From Schistocephalus solidus (lineage: Eukaryota > Platyhelminthes > Cestoda > Diphyllobothriidea > Diphyllobothriidae), in the NCBI GenBank assembly GCA_017591395.1, contig WEDG01004096.1:1-64000 (forward strand): 64,000 nucleotides of DNA. Reading direction: 5' to 3'. Shown here in pieces: positions 37,381 through 46,613 of the stretch. Below the pieces are notes generated by a model. The model did no database searches. It saw only the letters and a program-made list of their open reading frames with translations, and was not told where the DNA came from. Position 1 is the first letter of the stretch. Each line of letters opens with the position of its first letter. The translations under genes were made by a program, and so were the position numbers.

Positions 37381-37868
37381 TGAAAAGGTGAATGCATTCT
37401 TGGAAACGCATCACCCTGATAAAATAGCGACTGCATGGTTTTTTAGGGCCAATCTAAAACTAAGACAAAAAATTGCCAATAAATACGTTCTTTGGAAAGG
37501 TATGGAAAAGACAAGCAAGTGCTAATGAACCACAACCCAGTCCGAATGGGGTGAAATTCACAAGAAGAGAGAGCCAGCCTGACTCAGAGGTTGATTCTCC
37601 TTCCACATCATAACCCCTCCCCTCCTCCTTACCTTCCCATCGTTTCCCTTAAACCAGCAACAACTCTTCATAAGGTAAAGTACGAATGAAAAAAGTAATA
37701 TATTTATAATAATTACACGTATTATAAATATATTATACACTTTTGTATTGAAGTTTTCTGGGCAGGAACGGATAAAATTGTTTCCATTATTTTAAATGGC
37801 TAAATTTCGTTTCGGAATACTAGCGTTTCACATAACGAGCTCGATACGGAACGGAATAAATTCTTTAA

Positions 37869-37882
37869 CTGAGGTTTCCCTG
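37869..37882 (-). repeat. Right terminal inverted repeat of Tigger-like element
   Basis: Read on the minus strand it is CAGGGAAACCTCAG, followed on the plus strand by TA. It mirrors the left end at 35604-35617. Confidence 0.85.
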
Positions 37883-38051
37883 TAATAGCGTTTTCTTACC
37901 ATATGAATACACTGCTATTAAACTGGACGTTGGAGGTGCACGCCAGCCCGATGCTATTGTCCAATGAGCCCGTATGGAACCAAAGTCTGATTATATCCTG
38001 TGTTACTAATCGTGTCTACCGATAGGCAAACGCAGTTGTCGATATCTTGTC

Positions 38052-38560
38052 ATGAATAAAGTCGATATAGTCAACATAACTCAGCCGCTAGATTCCAACC
38101 CCTTTGTGATAGCAGTCCTTCAACCGTGCCAATATCGGATGTTTTCCACCTTTTCAGATACGCCGGCTGTCCTTATCAACGGTATCCTTCCTCATGATCT
38201 CCCGGATCGACGGCCCGCTTCCGTGTCTAGCTCGATGAAACCCCCAGCGAAAGACGCACTCCACAATCCATTATATTTTCAAGCCCAGATGATGATGAAA
38301 CTTTTCCCTGACAGATTCGTTTGGCTCAGTCTTCATTGGGATGCACTGTGTTGGATACGCCCTGTTCCCTCATGCCAACGTGCCATCTCAGCGGTACATG
38401 CTGAGGAGATCACGCCAGCACACCCTCTAGCTGATGCCTCAACTGCACCTCTGCACAGGTCGCAGCATCAACCTTGCCTCAGTTTCGAGCAACACCCATC
38501 ACCATCGACAAACTCTTAAACCCACATATGCCCTTCATTAATCATTCATTTCACCGCTGA
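38052..38560 (+). pseudogene. Ty3/Gypsy integrase N-terminal remnant
   Basis: The 155-residue frame holds VSSSMKPPAKDALHN, then KLFPDRFVWLSLHWDA and SCQRAISAVHAEE. This follows the order of a Gypsy-type pol at the RNase H/integrase junction ('P.S.R..V...LH', 'DRFVWP.M..D', 'C..CQR.K...H'). The zinc-binding HHCC residues are mostly eroded: only one Cys of the CxxC pair is left. No LTRs or other pol parts are visible nearby. The call is by pattern and moderately sure. Confidence 0.5.
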
Positions 38561-38736
38561 CCCCACTGTCGACCCATCACTTTGTTTGGTGTCTGGGGGA
38601 GGAGAGAATTGTAGCCCACAGCGAACATTGCTATGTCCGGCATCCTTGCTCTAGGCTCACTGTCCCAAGGTGATCCAACGTCGCAGTGAGCACGTTCAGA
38701 CTCATTGACGTGCAGACACATAACTTACTTCCATGG

Positions 38737-39488
38737 CAGTTCGACCGTCGATTTCGACGAGGTCCACCGTATGCTCCACATCAGGTGGTGAAGGGACGGT
38801 GACTTGCGCGTGAATTAGTTTTAAGTGATAGTAGCCTTGCGCTGCTGCTACCGCACTCCCTCCTCCTCCCCCACCTGAGCCCGGTGTCAAGACAGAGTCA
38901 AGAAGACCGGAGATGGGAGAGGGCGCAGGTGGCTGGGGCGGCCGGAGCCGCCCCTGGGCGTGCCACCACACCTGGCTCGGATCCCACGGAGTGGGAGTGC
39001 CGTAAACACCACATTAAGAAGGAGCCATTGCAGCCTGACTCTCAGTCCGCTAGTCAGCCACTCCACACAAAACACACGTTGGACTGACCACGCGGTCCGA
39101 GTTATCCCGTCAGTTGGCAACCTTCCAAGCCACGGCTTTTAGCGCACCGTGATAGTTTTAAGCGCGTCAGGTTGTTTATAGTGAGGAACATGCGCTGAGC
39201 TGTCGAACTCACTCTCTCCCCAACCCCCACCATCAGACACTGTCCGAGCCGGTCAATTGCCGGATGTGGGAGTGGGCGCATTGGCTGACGGGTCGGCGTA
39301 CCTGGCCCCCATAACGCACACACCAGGATTCACTAACTCAGGGGATATGGAGCAGCCATCGCCGTCTGACTCCCAGTCCACTGGTCAGCCACTCGACACG
39401 CACAGCACATACACTGAGCCAACGTCGTGGTTTGGTAGAAGCGTCAGATTGGCAGACTTCCAGCCACGGTTTCTAGGAAACCGTGGTA
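38737..39488 (+). repeat. R1 repeat, one full unit plus part of a second
   Basis: This is the clearest R1 copy. It begins with CAGTTCGACCGTCGATTTCG and runs through GGTGACTTGCGCG, a CCTCCTCCTCCCCCACC tract and GAAGACCGGAGATGGGAG. Next are GTGCCGTAAACACCACATTA, CAGTTGGCAACCTTCCAAGC and GGTTGTTTATAGTGAGG. A second unit-like start follows (GTCCGAGCCGGTCAATTGCC, GGGAGTGGGCGCATTGGCTG) and ends at CAGACTTCCAGCCACGG. No long conserved reading frame is visible. It abuts the 3' end of the minus-strand RTE-like element. Confidence 0.75.
39464..39486. repeat. Short perfect palindrome at the R1/RTE junction
   Basis: CCACGGTTT and AAACCGTGG flank a five-base loop CTAGG. The left arm belongs to the R1 'CCAAGCCACGG' block and the right arm starts the sequence joined to the RTE-like 3' end. 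Confidence 0.7.
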
Positions 39489-39489
39489 T

Positions 39490-39582
39490 ACTCTGGTAAA
39501 TGGGGATTGTGAGGGTGTTGTCGATGTATTGGTGTAGGTAGTGTGCGCTGATGTAGCTTAGCCTCTGGTGGTTTACCAGAGT
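39490..39582 (-). other. 11-bp inverted repeat spanning the stop codon and 3' UTR of RTE-like copy 1
   Basis: ACTCTGGTAAA (39490-39500) is the exact complement of TTTACCAGAGT (39572-39582), separated by 71 nt. The inner arm contains the last codons and the TAA stop of the zinc-finger ORF, and the outer arm is close to the element's 3' end. It could form a terminal RNA stem-loop recognised by the RT. Confidence 0.6.
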
Positions 39583-40650
39583 TTGTCGTGGGGGCGCATG
39601 TGTCCTAATAGGCCAATGCGGTGTGTAAATGTGCGGGAGCAGTGAGGGCAGTGAAGGCAGGCGCGTCGACTGTATATCGGAGCCGCAGGCACTGGTTCAC
39701 CAGCCTCCGTGCGATGGATTCGCAGGTGACCGATCAGGCCGATGCGTGAGTTGAAGTTGCGGGCGCAGTGTGGGCAGGAGAAATCGGTAGAGGCTGGGGC
39801 TGTCATTCATGGAAGTGGGGGTGGTAGGGGCGTTAAGAATGGCAGGAGCGGAGGGTGTGCATTGTGTATCGGTGTTGTCGGCATTGTGATGAATTCCGCT
39901 GTCATGGATGCGCATGTGACCGAATAGGCCTATGCGATGAGTGAATGCGCGAGTACAGTGAGGGCAGTGGAGGCGACGATCTCTGCTGTGTGATGGTGCT
40001 CCAGGCACTGGCTCACCGGTCTCTGTACGATGTATTCGCAAGTGACAGACCAGGCCGATGCGTGAGGTGAATGTGCGGTCGAATTGAGTACAGCTTAGGA
40101 GAGCTTCCCCATCGCTGATGGTGGTGGTGGTGGTAGTGAAGGCGAAGGCGGTGGTGGTTGCGGTGGTGGGGGTAACAGGCGATGAGTAGATGGATGTGGT
40201 CTCTATGATGGTGGGAGTAATGGAATTGATTCCAGGAGTGAGGGTGGGGAGAGTCAGAAGGAGGGTTGGCCGAATTTGACGTAGAAATTGGAATTGTCGG
40301 ATTGTTGGTGCATTGCGTCCGAAGATGTCCAACCAGGCCGATTCGCGCGCGGAAGATGCGTTGACAGCGCGGGCATGTTGGCAGGGCCTGGGCATTGGCG
40401 GTGTTGGTCCGGGGCGCTGGTGACTTTCGTGCCGCTCTTTTGGCCTTGGCGGCGGCGATCCGGTTGGCCTCATAGATTGCTGAACCAGTCTTCACTGATC
40501 TTCTCCATGCCGGTCTATCCTGGGCGAGGTCCTCCCAGGTCGCCGAGTTTGATCTGCAGTTGCTTCCAGCGATTTCTTCAAAGTGTCCTTGTAGCGTCGT
40601 TTTTGACCTCCCTGCCGGCGAGAACCCGTAGCGACATCTCCGTAGAAAAG
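39573..40650 (-). pseudogene. C-terminal zinc-finger region of the RTE-like ORF
   Basis: After the stop at 40651-40653 the coding pattern continues in three frames to TAA at 39573-39575. It starts with LFYGDVATGSRRQGGQKRR and AWRRSVKTGSAIYEANRIAA, then has five C2H2-like fingers. Finger 1 is C-x2-C-x12-H-x4-C (40375-40310). Finger 2 has Phe in place of its second Cys (40092-40030). Fingers 3 (39966-39904), 4 (39776-39714) and 5 (39650-39588) have full CxxC…HxxxH sets. A Thr/Pro-rich linker of about 70 residues follows finger 1. The fingers share RIGL.GH.R.H, which points to a repeated module. They probably bind nucleic acid; the target is unknown. Confidence 0.85.
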
Positions 40651-42219
40651 TTATTTGGGTAGTCGCTCGTCGTCCATTCTTACCAGGTGGCCGCTCCATC
40701 GCAGTTGCACTTGCCTCAGCATGGCATGGATGCTGAGGATTCCGGTCCGCTCCAGGACTTCCGTGTCCGGGATCCTGTCTTGCCATCTCAGCTTCAGTAT
40801 TCTGCGGAGGCAGCTGAGATGAAAGTGATTCAGCTTCCTGGCTTGGTTCGAGTAGACGGTCCAGGTTTCCGCTCCGTAAAGGAGTGTCGTCAAGACGACG
40901 GCCTTGTACATCTTCAGTTTCGTGTTCAGGTGAATACCGTGGCGATTCCACATGGAGGCCTGCAGCCGGCCGAAGGCCTGACTAGCTTTGGAGATCCGTT
41001 GGGCAACCTCGTCATCGATTCTCGTGTTGCGCGAAATCGTGCTTCCTAGATAAGCGAATGTTTCCACGTTTTTGAGTTGAGCACCATTGACATTGATTCG
41101 AGGAACATTGTATTCCGCGCTGGGTGGCGGCTGGTGCATTAAAACCATTTTGGCTGTACTGATTGTTAATCCAAAATCGGCGCAGCCTTCGGCGAAGAGG
41201 TCCATGCTCCTTTGCATGTCCTCCTCCGTCACGGTGTTAAGGGCGCAGTCGTCCGCGAAGAGCAAGTCATGGACTGTAGTCGTAGACACGCGCGTAGGAG
41301 CCTGCATACGCTGACTGTTGAGAAGGTGCCCGTCAGTTCTGTAGGCGATGCGGATACCAGGCTGCTCATCACGGTAGGCGTCCATCAGCATAGCCGAGAA
41401 CATGAGACTGAAGAGGGTGGGGGCCAGTACGCAGCCCTGCTTCACTTTGTTGGTCACTGCGAATGCCTCGAATACCGTCCCGTTGTCAGTGACGCGCGCC
41501 GTCATCCCGTCATGAGGCTGACGCACCATACGCGTGAACCGCTCAGGACAACCAAATTTCTGCATGACTTTCCACAGTCCGTCACGATTCACCGTGTCAA
41601 AGGCTTTCGTTAGATCCACGAAGGTAGTGTATAGGTGAGTTCGCATCTCCTGACACGTCTCTTGTAGCTGGCGGGCGGCAAAGATCATATCGGTTGTCCC
41701 GTGGTGTCGGCGGAAGCCACATTGGCTTTCCGGGAGCAGGCCCTGCTCTAGATGACCGTTAAGACGATTGAGAAGGATACGGGCAAAGATCTTCCCGGCG
41801 ATGTTGAGCAACGAGATGCCTCTGTGATTATCACAGAGTTGCCGGTTCCCCTTCCGTTTGTAGAGATGGACGATGGTCGCGTCTTTGAAATCCTGAGGAA
41901 CTTGTCCTTGGCGCCACATCTCCTGGAAGAGTGTTGTGAGTTCTGCCATCAGCCGGGGCCCACCGTGCTTGTAGACTTTCGGTGGGATTGCGTCGGATCC
42001 CGGTGCTTTACCGCTGGAAATCTGCTGCACGGCTCGGATGGTTTCTGGTAGGGAAGGCGGCAGATCCAGGTCATTGTTCGTGTCCACTTGAGGGAGCCGG
42101 TCAATGGCAGCATCGGAGATGGCTGATGAGCAATTAAGGACATTTCTAAAGTGCTCAGCCCAACGCTTCAGAATTTGCGATTTCTCTGTCAGCAGTGTTG
42201 TGCCGTCAGAGCTGAGCAA
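40651..42219 (-). CDS. Reverse transcriptase domain of RTE-like LINE copy 1
   Basis: The longest open frame in the window, 522 residues, covers the complete RT. It has [19 protein letters not shown] (entry), [50 protein letters not shown], motif [14 protein letters not shown], motif [15 protein letters not shown] and motif [12 protein letters not shown]. The thumb reads [12 protein letters not shown] and [17 protein letters not shown], and the C-terminal part [17 protein letters not shown]. All palm catalytic Asp residues are present. It is cut from the upstream frame by a shift near 42275, and the frame ends at TAA (40651-40653), where copies of this family would continue. The domain itself looks intact although the whole protein is not. 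Confidence 0.9.
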   Translation of the reverse strand: MLSSDGTTLLTEKSQILKRWAEHFRNVLNCSSAISDAAIDRLPQVDTNNDLDLPPSLPETIRAVQQISSGKAPGSDAIPPKVYKHGGPRLMAELTTLFQEMWRQGQVPQDFKDATIVHLYKRKGNRQLCDNHRGISLLNIAGKIFARILLNRLNGHLEQGLLPESQCGFRRHHGTTDMIFAARQLQETCQEMRTHLYTTFVDLTKAFDTVNRDGLWKVMQKFGCPERFTRMVRQPHDGMTARVTDNGTVFEAFAVTNKVKQGCVLAPTLFSLMFSAMLMDAYRDEQPGIRIAYRTDGHLLNSQRMQAPTRVSTTTVHDLLFADDCALNTVTEEDMQRSMDLFAEGCADFGLTISTAKMVLMHQPPPSAEYNVPRINVNGAQLKNVETFAYLGSTISRNTRIDDEVAQRISKASQAFGRLQASMWNRHGIHLNTKLKMYKAVVLTTLLYGAETWTVYSNQARKLNHFHLSCLRRILKLRWQDRIPDTEVLERTGILSIHAMLRQVQLRWSGHLVRMDDERLPK

Positions 42220-42749
42220 CGGTGCGGGCCCCTTGATACACGGGCCGTAGATGGCCTTGATGGCTTTGAAAAAGTTTTTTCATTTCATTGCGGTCCACAT
42301 ACCCCTGGATTTCCTCAGCCTTTCGGATCATCCAGGCATCCTGCATCTCCCGCAGCCGTTGTTGTACAAGGAGCCGGTATTTGAAAAAGGCTGCTTTGGT
42401 GGCGTCAGTCCGAAGGTCCATGTAGGCTTTGTGTAGTTCATTCTTCTCTGCGAGTAAATTGCTGATGTCGGCGTCATTGTCGTCAAACCAGTCCTGGTGT
42501 CGACGGCGTGCGCGTCCGAGGATATCGAGGGCGGTCGACTGGATGACATGTTGCAGTTGACACCATCGTGTCTCCACGGTAGCGTTATCATCTGGAGCAT
42601 GCAGGTCCTCCAGTTTCTCGGTTATTTGGTTGCTGAAATCAAAACAGTGAGCAGGCAAATTTAATAAAAGAGTATTTAACTTACATGGCGGCCTCTTACC
42701 TTGGGCCTTCTTCGGGGTTGCAGTCGGAGCCTCATCTAGGAGATGACGA

Positions 42750-43657
42750 GACGATGATCTGTCCAACCATCACATCGCGGATCGCCTTGGTTACCAGCAC
42801 GTCCTGTCAATCTCGCCTCCGGACGAGAACATAGTCCAGCAGATGCCAGCGCCGCGACCGAGGGTGCATCCACGTGGCCTTCTCCCGCGTCGGAAGGCGG
42901 AAGAAGGTGTTGGTCAGCAGGAGACGGTGTTCCACACACGTGCACAGAAGAAGGAGACCGTGGGGACCCAGCACTCCCTGCCAGGCAGCGTGGTCCATCC
43001 CGACGCGGGCATTGAAGTCACCAAGGACAATTAACTTGTCCTCTTTCGGCACAGTTGCCAGCAAGGCGTGACGGTCCTCGTAGAATTTGTCCTTCGCCGC
43101 ATCAGAGCTCGTCATTGGGGGAGCGTAGGCGCTGATGATGGTGGCGAACTGGTCTCCCCGAAGAGGCAGGCGGAGGCTCATCAGGCGATCATTAATACCC
43201 TGCGGCAGACAGGGCAGACGTCCAACAATGTCGTTCCGGATGGCAAAGGCAACACCAGCGTCGCGTCGCTCTGCCTTTGGCCGGCCGCTCCAGAAGAAAG
43301 TGTAGCCGGCACCCACCTCCTCCAGCTGACCCTGCTCAGAGAATCGGGTCTCGCTGAGAGCAGCAATGTCCACCTTGTAGCGCGCCAGTTCCCGAGCGAC
43401 TAGCGCGTCCTTCGTTCCGGCCGGTTGCTCCTAGGATTGTTTAAAAGGGAAAGAACATTCCAGGCTGCTAGTGTGAGTGGACTCACCCGAGCAGCCTGGA
43501 GGTTATGGCGAGGGGGATGGGGACGGGGTATTGTTGTTTGTTTGAGTTTTACGACCGCGTATTTTTCGATTTGCGAGCCACGGCCGGCTGCAGAATACGT
43601 GATACCCAGCATTTGTTTAGGGCACCTTTTCGAGCCCCTTTCTCCGCGAGGAGGCAA
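42750..43657 (-). pseudogene. AP-like endonuclease domain of RTE-like LINE copy 1
   Basis: Frames at 43400-43657 and 42807-43373 encode [13 protein letters not shown], then [58 protein letters not shown] and [22 protein letters not shown] follows in a third frame. The SETR Glu, GDFN and TDH residues of an APE-type nuclease are visible. This nuclease nicks target DNA to start reverse transcription. Compared with copy 2 it lacks about 24 nt after GPHGL (near 42960), a deletion between short CTC repeats. Frameshifts split the domain. Confidence 0.85.
43460..43499 (-). other. 40-nt nested hairpin at the start of the RTE-like endonuclease
   Basis: The outer arms CCAGGCTGCT and AGCAGCCTGG are perfectly complementary, and the inner arms GTGAGT and ACTCAC are too, around a two-base loop. 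The same hairpin is at 62675-62714 in copy 2 with small changes. It lies in coding sequence (QAARVSPLTLAAW). Confidence 0.7.
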
Positions 43658-43659
43658 GC

Positions 43660-44210
43660 AGTGCTGTCCCTAAATAGGGCTGCTCGGACATCCCAGACGG
43701 CTGCTGAACTCCACTATGGGTTAGGGTTTTGTTTTAGTGGGAGAACGACCCGAGTTAGCCTGGGCCGCCTACCGGGTTGCTGTCGCCCCCACCGTAGGAC
43801 TTTTTGAGAGGGGGAGGTGGGAAGTTCGGGAGCCAGACATACCGGGTGTGGAGGCACACACAACACCGGAGACCCTCACCTGGTTTAGCCCGCCGGTCGT
43901 GATGGTTGCCCGGGGTGTGGCCGCTGGGAATAACCCAACTTCGGGGAGCCAGAGGGGAGAGTTGGGTACCAGTTAGAGGTGGCCACAGGAGCATTCACCA
44001 CCTGTACGAGACAAATGGAGGGGCCAAATGCTATCTGTGTGGTGCTACCCCTAACTAGTACCCCTACACCCCTACTTACTTCCACTTGGGCACACACGCA
44101 CATCCAAACGCCACTTGAACACGCCACCCCTCGGTTACTGCAACACACACCAAGTGGACACTACTTGAACTTGCTCCACAAACCTATTAAAGTAGCTGCC
44201 ATCGCCGTCT
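43660..44210 (-). other. 5' region of RTE-like LINE copy 1
   Basis: The minus strand before the endonuclease frame is GC-rich, with segments such as GGGATGTCCGAGCAGCCC and CTTGCCTCCTCGCGGAG. A coding-like stretch with RGERGSKRCPKQMLG leads straight into the endonuclease. The more distant part (43800-44150) is G-rich and has overlapping frames with no known motif. It probably contains the internal promoter. The second RTE-like copy lacks this region and has R1 instead. Confidence 0.5.
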
Positions 44211-44214
44211 AGCT

Positions 44215-44820
44215 CTTGCTTAGACATGATGGTCACAGTCTGCGCTAGTCGTAGATTCGCCAGTCGCCACTGCTGCCCGAGACAGCAACTCAGAGCTCTG
44301 TGCAACATAAATCCCTCCCACAGGTGTTTTGGTCTTTTTCTGAAACTTGGGAATTGGCCTGATGATTGTGGTGCTCCGATTACGTCCACGGCTTAGACGC
44401 CACAAGACTTTCTACAATATCACATTTGAGGAATATCGGAATTGAGGCAAAAAAACACCCAACTTTTGAACCCCAGTGGTTTTCTTTTCCAGCTGTCCTA
44501 TGTAGTACAAATATTGGGTATTTTACCTTTGTCTAGAATGGAAAATGACGATGACAAAAATATCCATTGCAGAAAAGCCAAATTATTTTAATGTAACAAT
44601 GACTGATTATAGTTCATAATAACGTCGGGCCATCCATTTATGTCAAATTATTGTCTTTCATTTAAAAAATCCAAGAATAAATTTTAGAGTTCAGTTAGAC
44701 TACGGTCTAATATCTCTCTAAGAATAGTAATCTGCGATATCTGGAAACCACCTGACACTTAGGGGTATGCGAAAGTGAGTATGACACGAAAGGGATATGC
44801 AACCATTGAAGGTAGATGAA
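44215..44820. other. Non-coding DNA, nothing recognised
   Basis: This is a short interval between the RTE-like 5' region and a SINE. No motif or repeat is recognised. Confidence 0.4.
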
Positions 44821-44824
44821 CACT

Positions 44825-44980
44825 GCTGAAAAAAACAAGGGAGACTGGAATGGCCATTTTTGACTCCTTAGTCGCCATCAGCCAGTCACACCCAAACCCA
44901 AGTAGTGCCCCATCCGAGACCCGGATCCGCGACCTGTTGATTAGAAGTCCAACACACTAACCATTGAGCCACGGGCTCGT
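44825..44980 (-). mobile_element. tRNA-Arg-derived SINE, best copy (copy 3)
   Basis: The minus strand begins GAGCCCGTGGCTCAATGG with the A-box TGGCTCAATGG (44961-44971). It continues GTGTTGGACTTCTAATCAAC, which is very close to the anticodon arm of tRNA-Arg(UCU). The B-box region is altered (GGATCCGGGTCTCGG). The body GGCTGATGGCGACTAAGG and AATGGCCATTCCAGTCTCCC runs to about 44830 and is shared with the copy at 27488-27643. It is the least diverged tRNA head of the family here. Confidence 0.85.
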
Positions 44981-45008
44981 TGGTTTGCTGTTTAGCTCGG
45001 AACTATTG

Positions 45009-45106
45009 GCATTCGTTGACGAACGCTCACCAATCGCTAACAGAACTCACAGAACGGGACGAGTGACTTCCGTTAGCGATCGGTGATCGTTAGCCAACGA
45101 AAATGC
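45009..45106. repeat. Imperfect 33-35 nt inverted repeat with 30-nt loop
   Basis: The arm at 45009-45041 (GCATTCGTTGACGAAC…CGCTAAC) pairs with 45072-45106 (GTTAGCGAT…AACGAAAATGC) with few mismatches and a two-base length difference. No element ends or target duplications are evident. It could be a small MITE or a fold-back remnant. Confidence 0.65.
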
Positions 45107-45109
45107 GAT

Positions 45110-45520
45110 CATGGTTCATTTCCAAACAGTGACGAATGTGCCATCGACAGAACAATACGGAGGTCTTTGATTGCGCCTAAATCGCGTACCTACGAGGCAG
45201 GCAAGTATCTCCTCTTTCGCTCTTATTTTACTGCTGATGGGCAACGCAAATAAGCCCCAATTTAACAAAAACTAATATTTTCCGCAGTTCCATGCATATC
45301 AGTAATCATAAGTTAAATGTTCGAACTTGCGCATTCAGAAAGTCGAGGCTTTTTATCTGCTTTGTCTGAACCATTCTCACTTGTCAATGAAGCATTTGAC
45401 GAAGTAGACGGCGATGTCCCTATATCGTGACGCTCACCCACTTAAACCAAGAAAGGCACACGTATCATAATCAGCCTTAAAATATTCGGCGCATGCAAAG
45501 CAACCGGGATGGATATATTT
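45110..45520. other. Non-coding DNA, nothing recognised
   Basis: No gene or repeat is recognised between the inverted repeat and the tandem duplication. Confidence 0.35.
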
Positions 45521-45524
45521 GGAG

Positions 45525-46556
45525 AAATAGCTCAACCTTCATCATTTAGACAGCACTGCTTAATAAAACCAACTTACTTATTCCACAAGCGTAAATTTTG
45601 AGCATTAAGTTGAACACTAAGTTTGCATTATCTTCTCTGATTCCCCATGGACTAGAAAATAATTGTCACTGCTATATAGAATGTAAAAACGCAGTAGCCT
45701 GTGTTTTGACTCTCTGACAGTATCAAAATGTATCATGAAAACAAACAGTTAGCTTTTACCTAGTGCCCTGCTGGGATTAGGCCAAAATACTATTATCGTA
45801 CATGGGAAGGTGGGTCAGATTTCTCTTATACGCATTATATACGACTATAGCAAATTCCGCATTTCAGATTGGCTCTCCGTGAAGGAAATTCAGATAGGCG
45901 GTGTTTTGAACGTGCTCAGGAGGACAACGTTATCTGTTAAGAGAATCGGGAAAAAAATGTAAAAAAACAAACACATGCACACACATATATATATAATTCT
46001 CTAATCACCAACCGTCACCAAAGATCAGTTATCCCACAGTGAACTTTACTTTTCCACTAAAGGCCTTACTTTCTTCGACCGATGGTGGGGCTACATGGCT
46101 GATAAATAGCTCAACCTTCATTATTTAGACAGCACTGCTTAATAAAACCAACTAAACTTATTCCGCAAGCGTAAATTTTGAGCATTAAGTTGAACACTAA
46201 GTTTGCATTATCTTCTCTGATTCCCGATGGACTAGAAAATAATTGTCACTGCTATATAGAATGTAAAAACGCAGTAGCCTGTGTTTTGACTCTCTGACAG
46301 TATCAAAATGTATCATGAAAACAAACAGTTAGCTTTTAGCTAGTGCCCTGCTGGGATTAGGCCAAACTACTATTATCGTACATGGGAAGGTGGGTCAGAT
46401 TTCTCTTATACGCATTATATACGACTATAGCAAATTCCGCATTTCAGATTGGCTCTCCGTGAAGGAAATTCAGATAGGCGGTGTTTTGAACGTGCTCAGG
46501 AGGACAACGTTATCTGTTAAGAGAATCGGGAAAAAATGTAAAAAAACAAACACACG

Positions 46557-46613
<57 letters not shown>

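Larger units (their letters stand above)
35604..37882 (+). mobile_element. Tigger/pogo-like Tc1-mariner DNA transposon, complete but dead
   Basis: Terminal inverted repeats of 14 nt (CAGAGGAACCTCAG at 35604-35617 and the complement of CAGGGAAACCTCAG at 37869-37882) match at 12 of 14 positions. They are flanked by TA on both sides (35602-35603 and 37883-37884), the target duplication of the Tc1/mariner superfamily. The 2279-nt span fits Tigger elements of roughly 2.4 kb. Inside, plus-strand frames encode a pogo-type transposase in pieces. The element is therefore whole in outline but coding-dead. Confidence 0.9.
39488..44210 (-). mobile_element. RTE-like LINE with C-terminal zinc fingers, near full length (copy 1)
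   Basis: On the minus strand the order is a 5' region (about 44210-43660), endonuclease, linker, reverse transcriptase, zinc-finger tail (ending at 39573) and a 3' untranslated region of about 85 nt to 39488. The RT motifs [14 protein letters not shown] and FADDCALNT identify the RTE/craniofacial-development-protein-2-like group of LINEs. The body is highly similar to the second copy at 62672-64000, so the family is young. Frameshifts near 43410, 42780, 42275, 40560, 40300 and 39805 and a stop at 40651-40653 disable it. The 5' limit is estimated. Confidence 0.85.

Noticed and set aside
38702..39499. Several overlapping frames of 60-90 codons in the R1 copy, some Gly- or Pro-rich.
   Set aside because: They are not conserved in frame among the other R1 copies, so they are compositional.
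40110..40180. GGTGGT repeats as a separate microsatellite.
   Set aside because: They encode the Thr/His-rich linker of the RTE-like zinc-finger tail and are explained by it.
41087..41613. Plus-strand open frames of up to 133 codons opposite the RTE-like RT, and similar ones opposite its endonuclease.
   Set aside because: They are antisense shadows of well-recognised coding sequence and have no motifs of their own.
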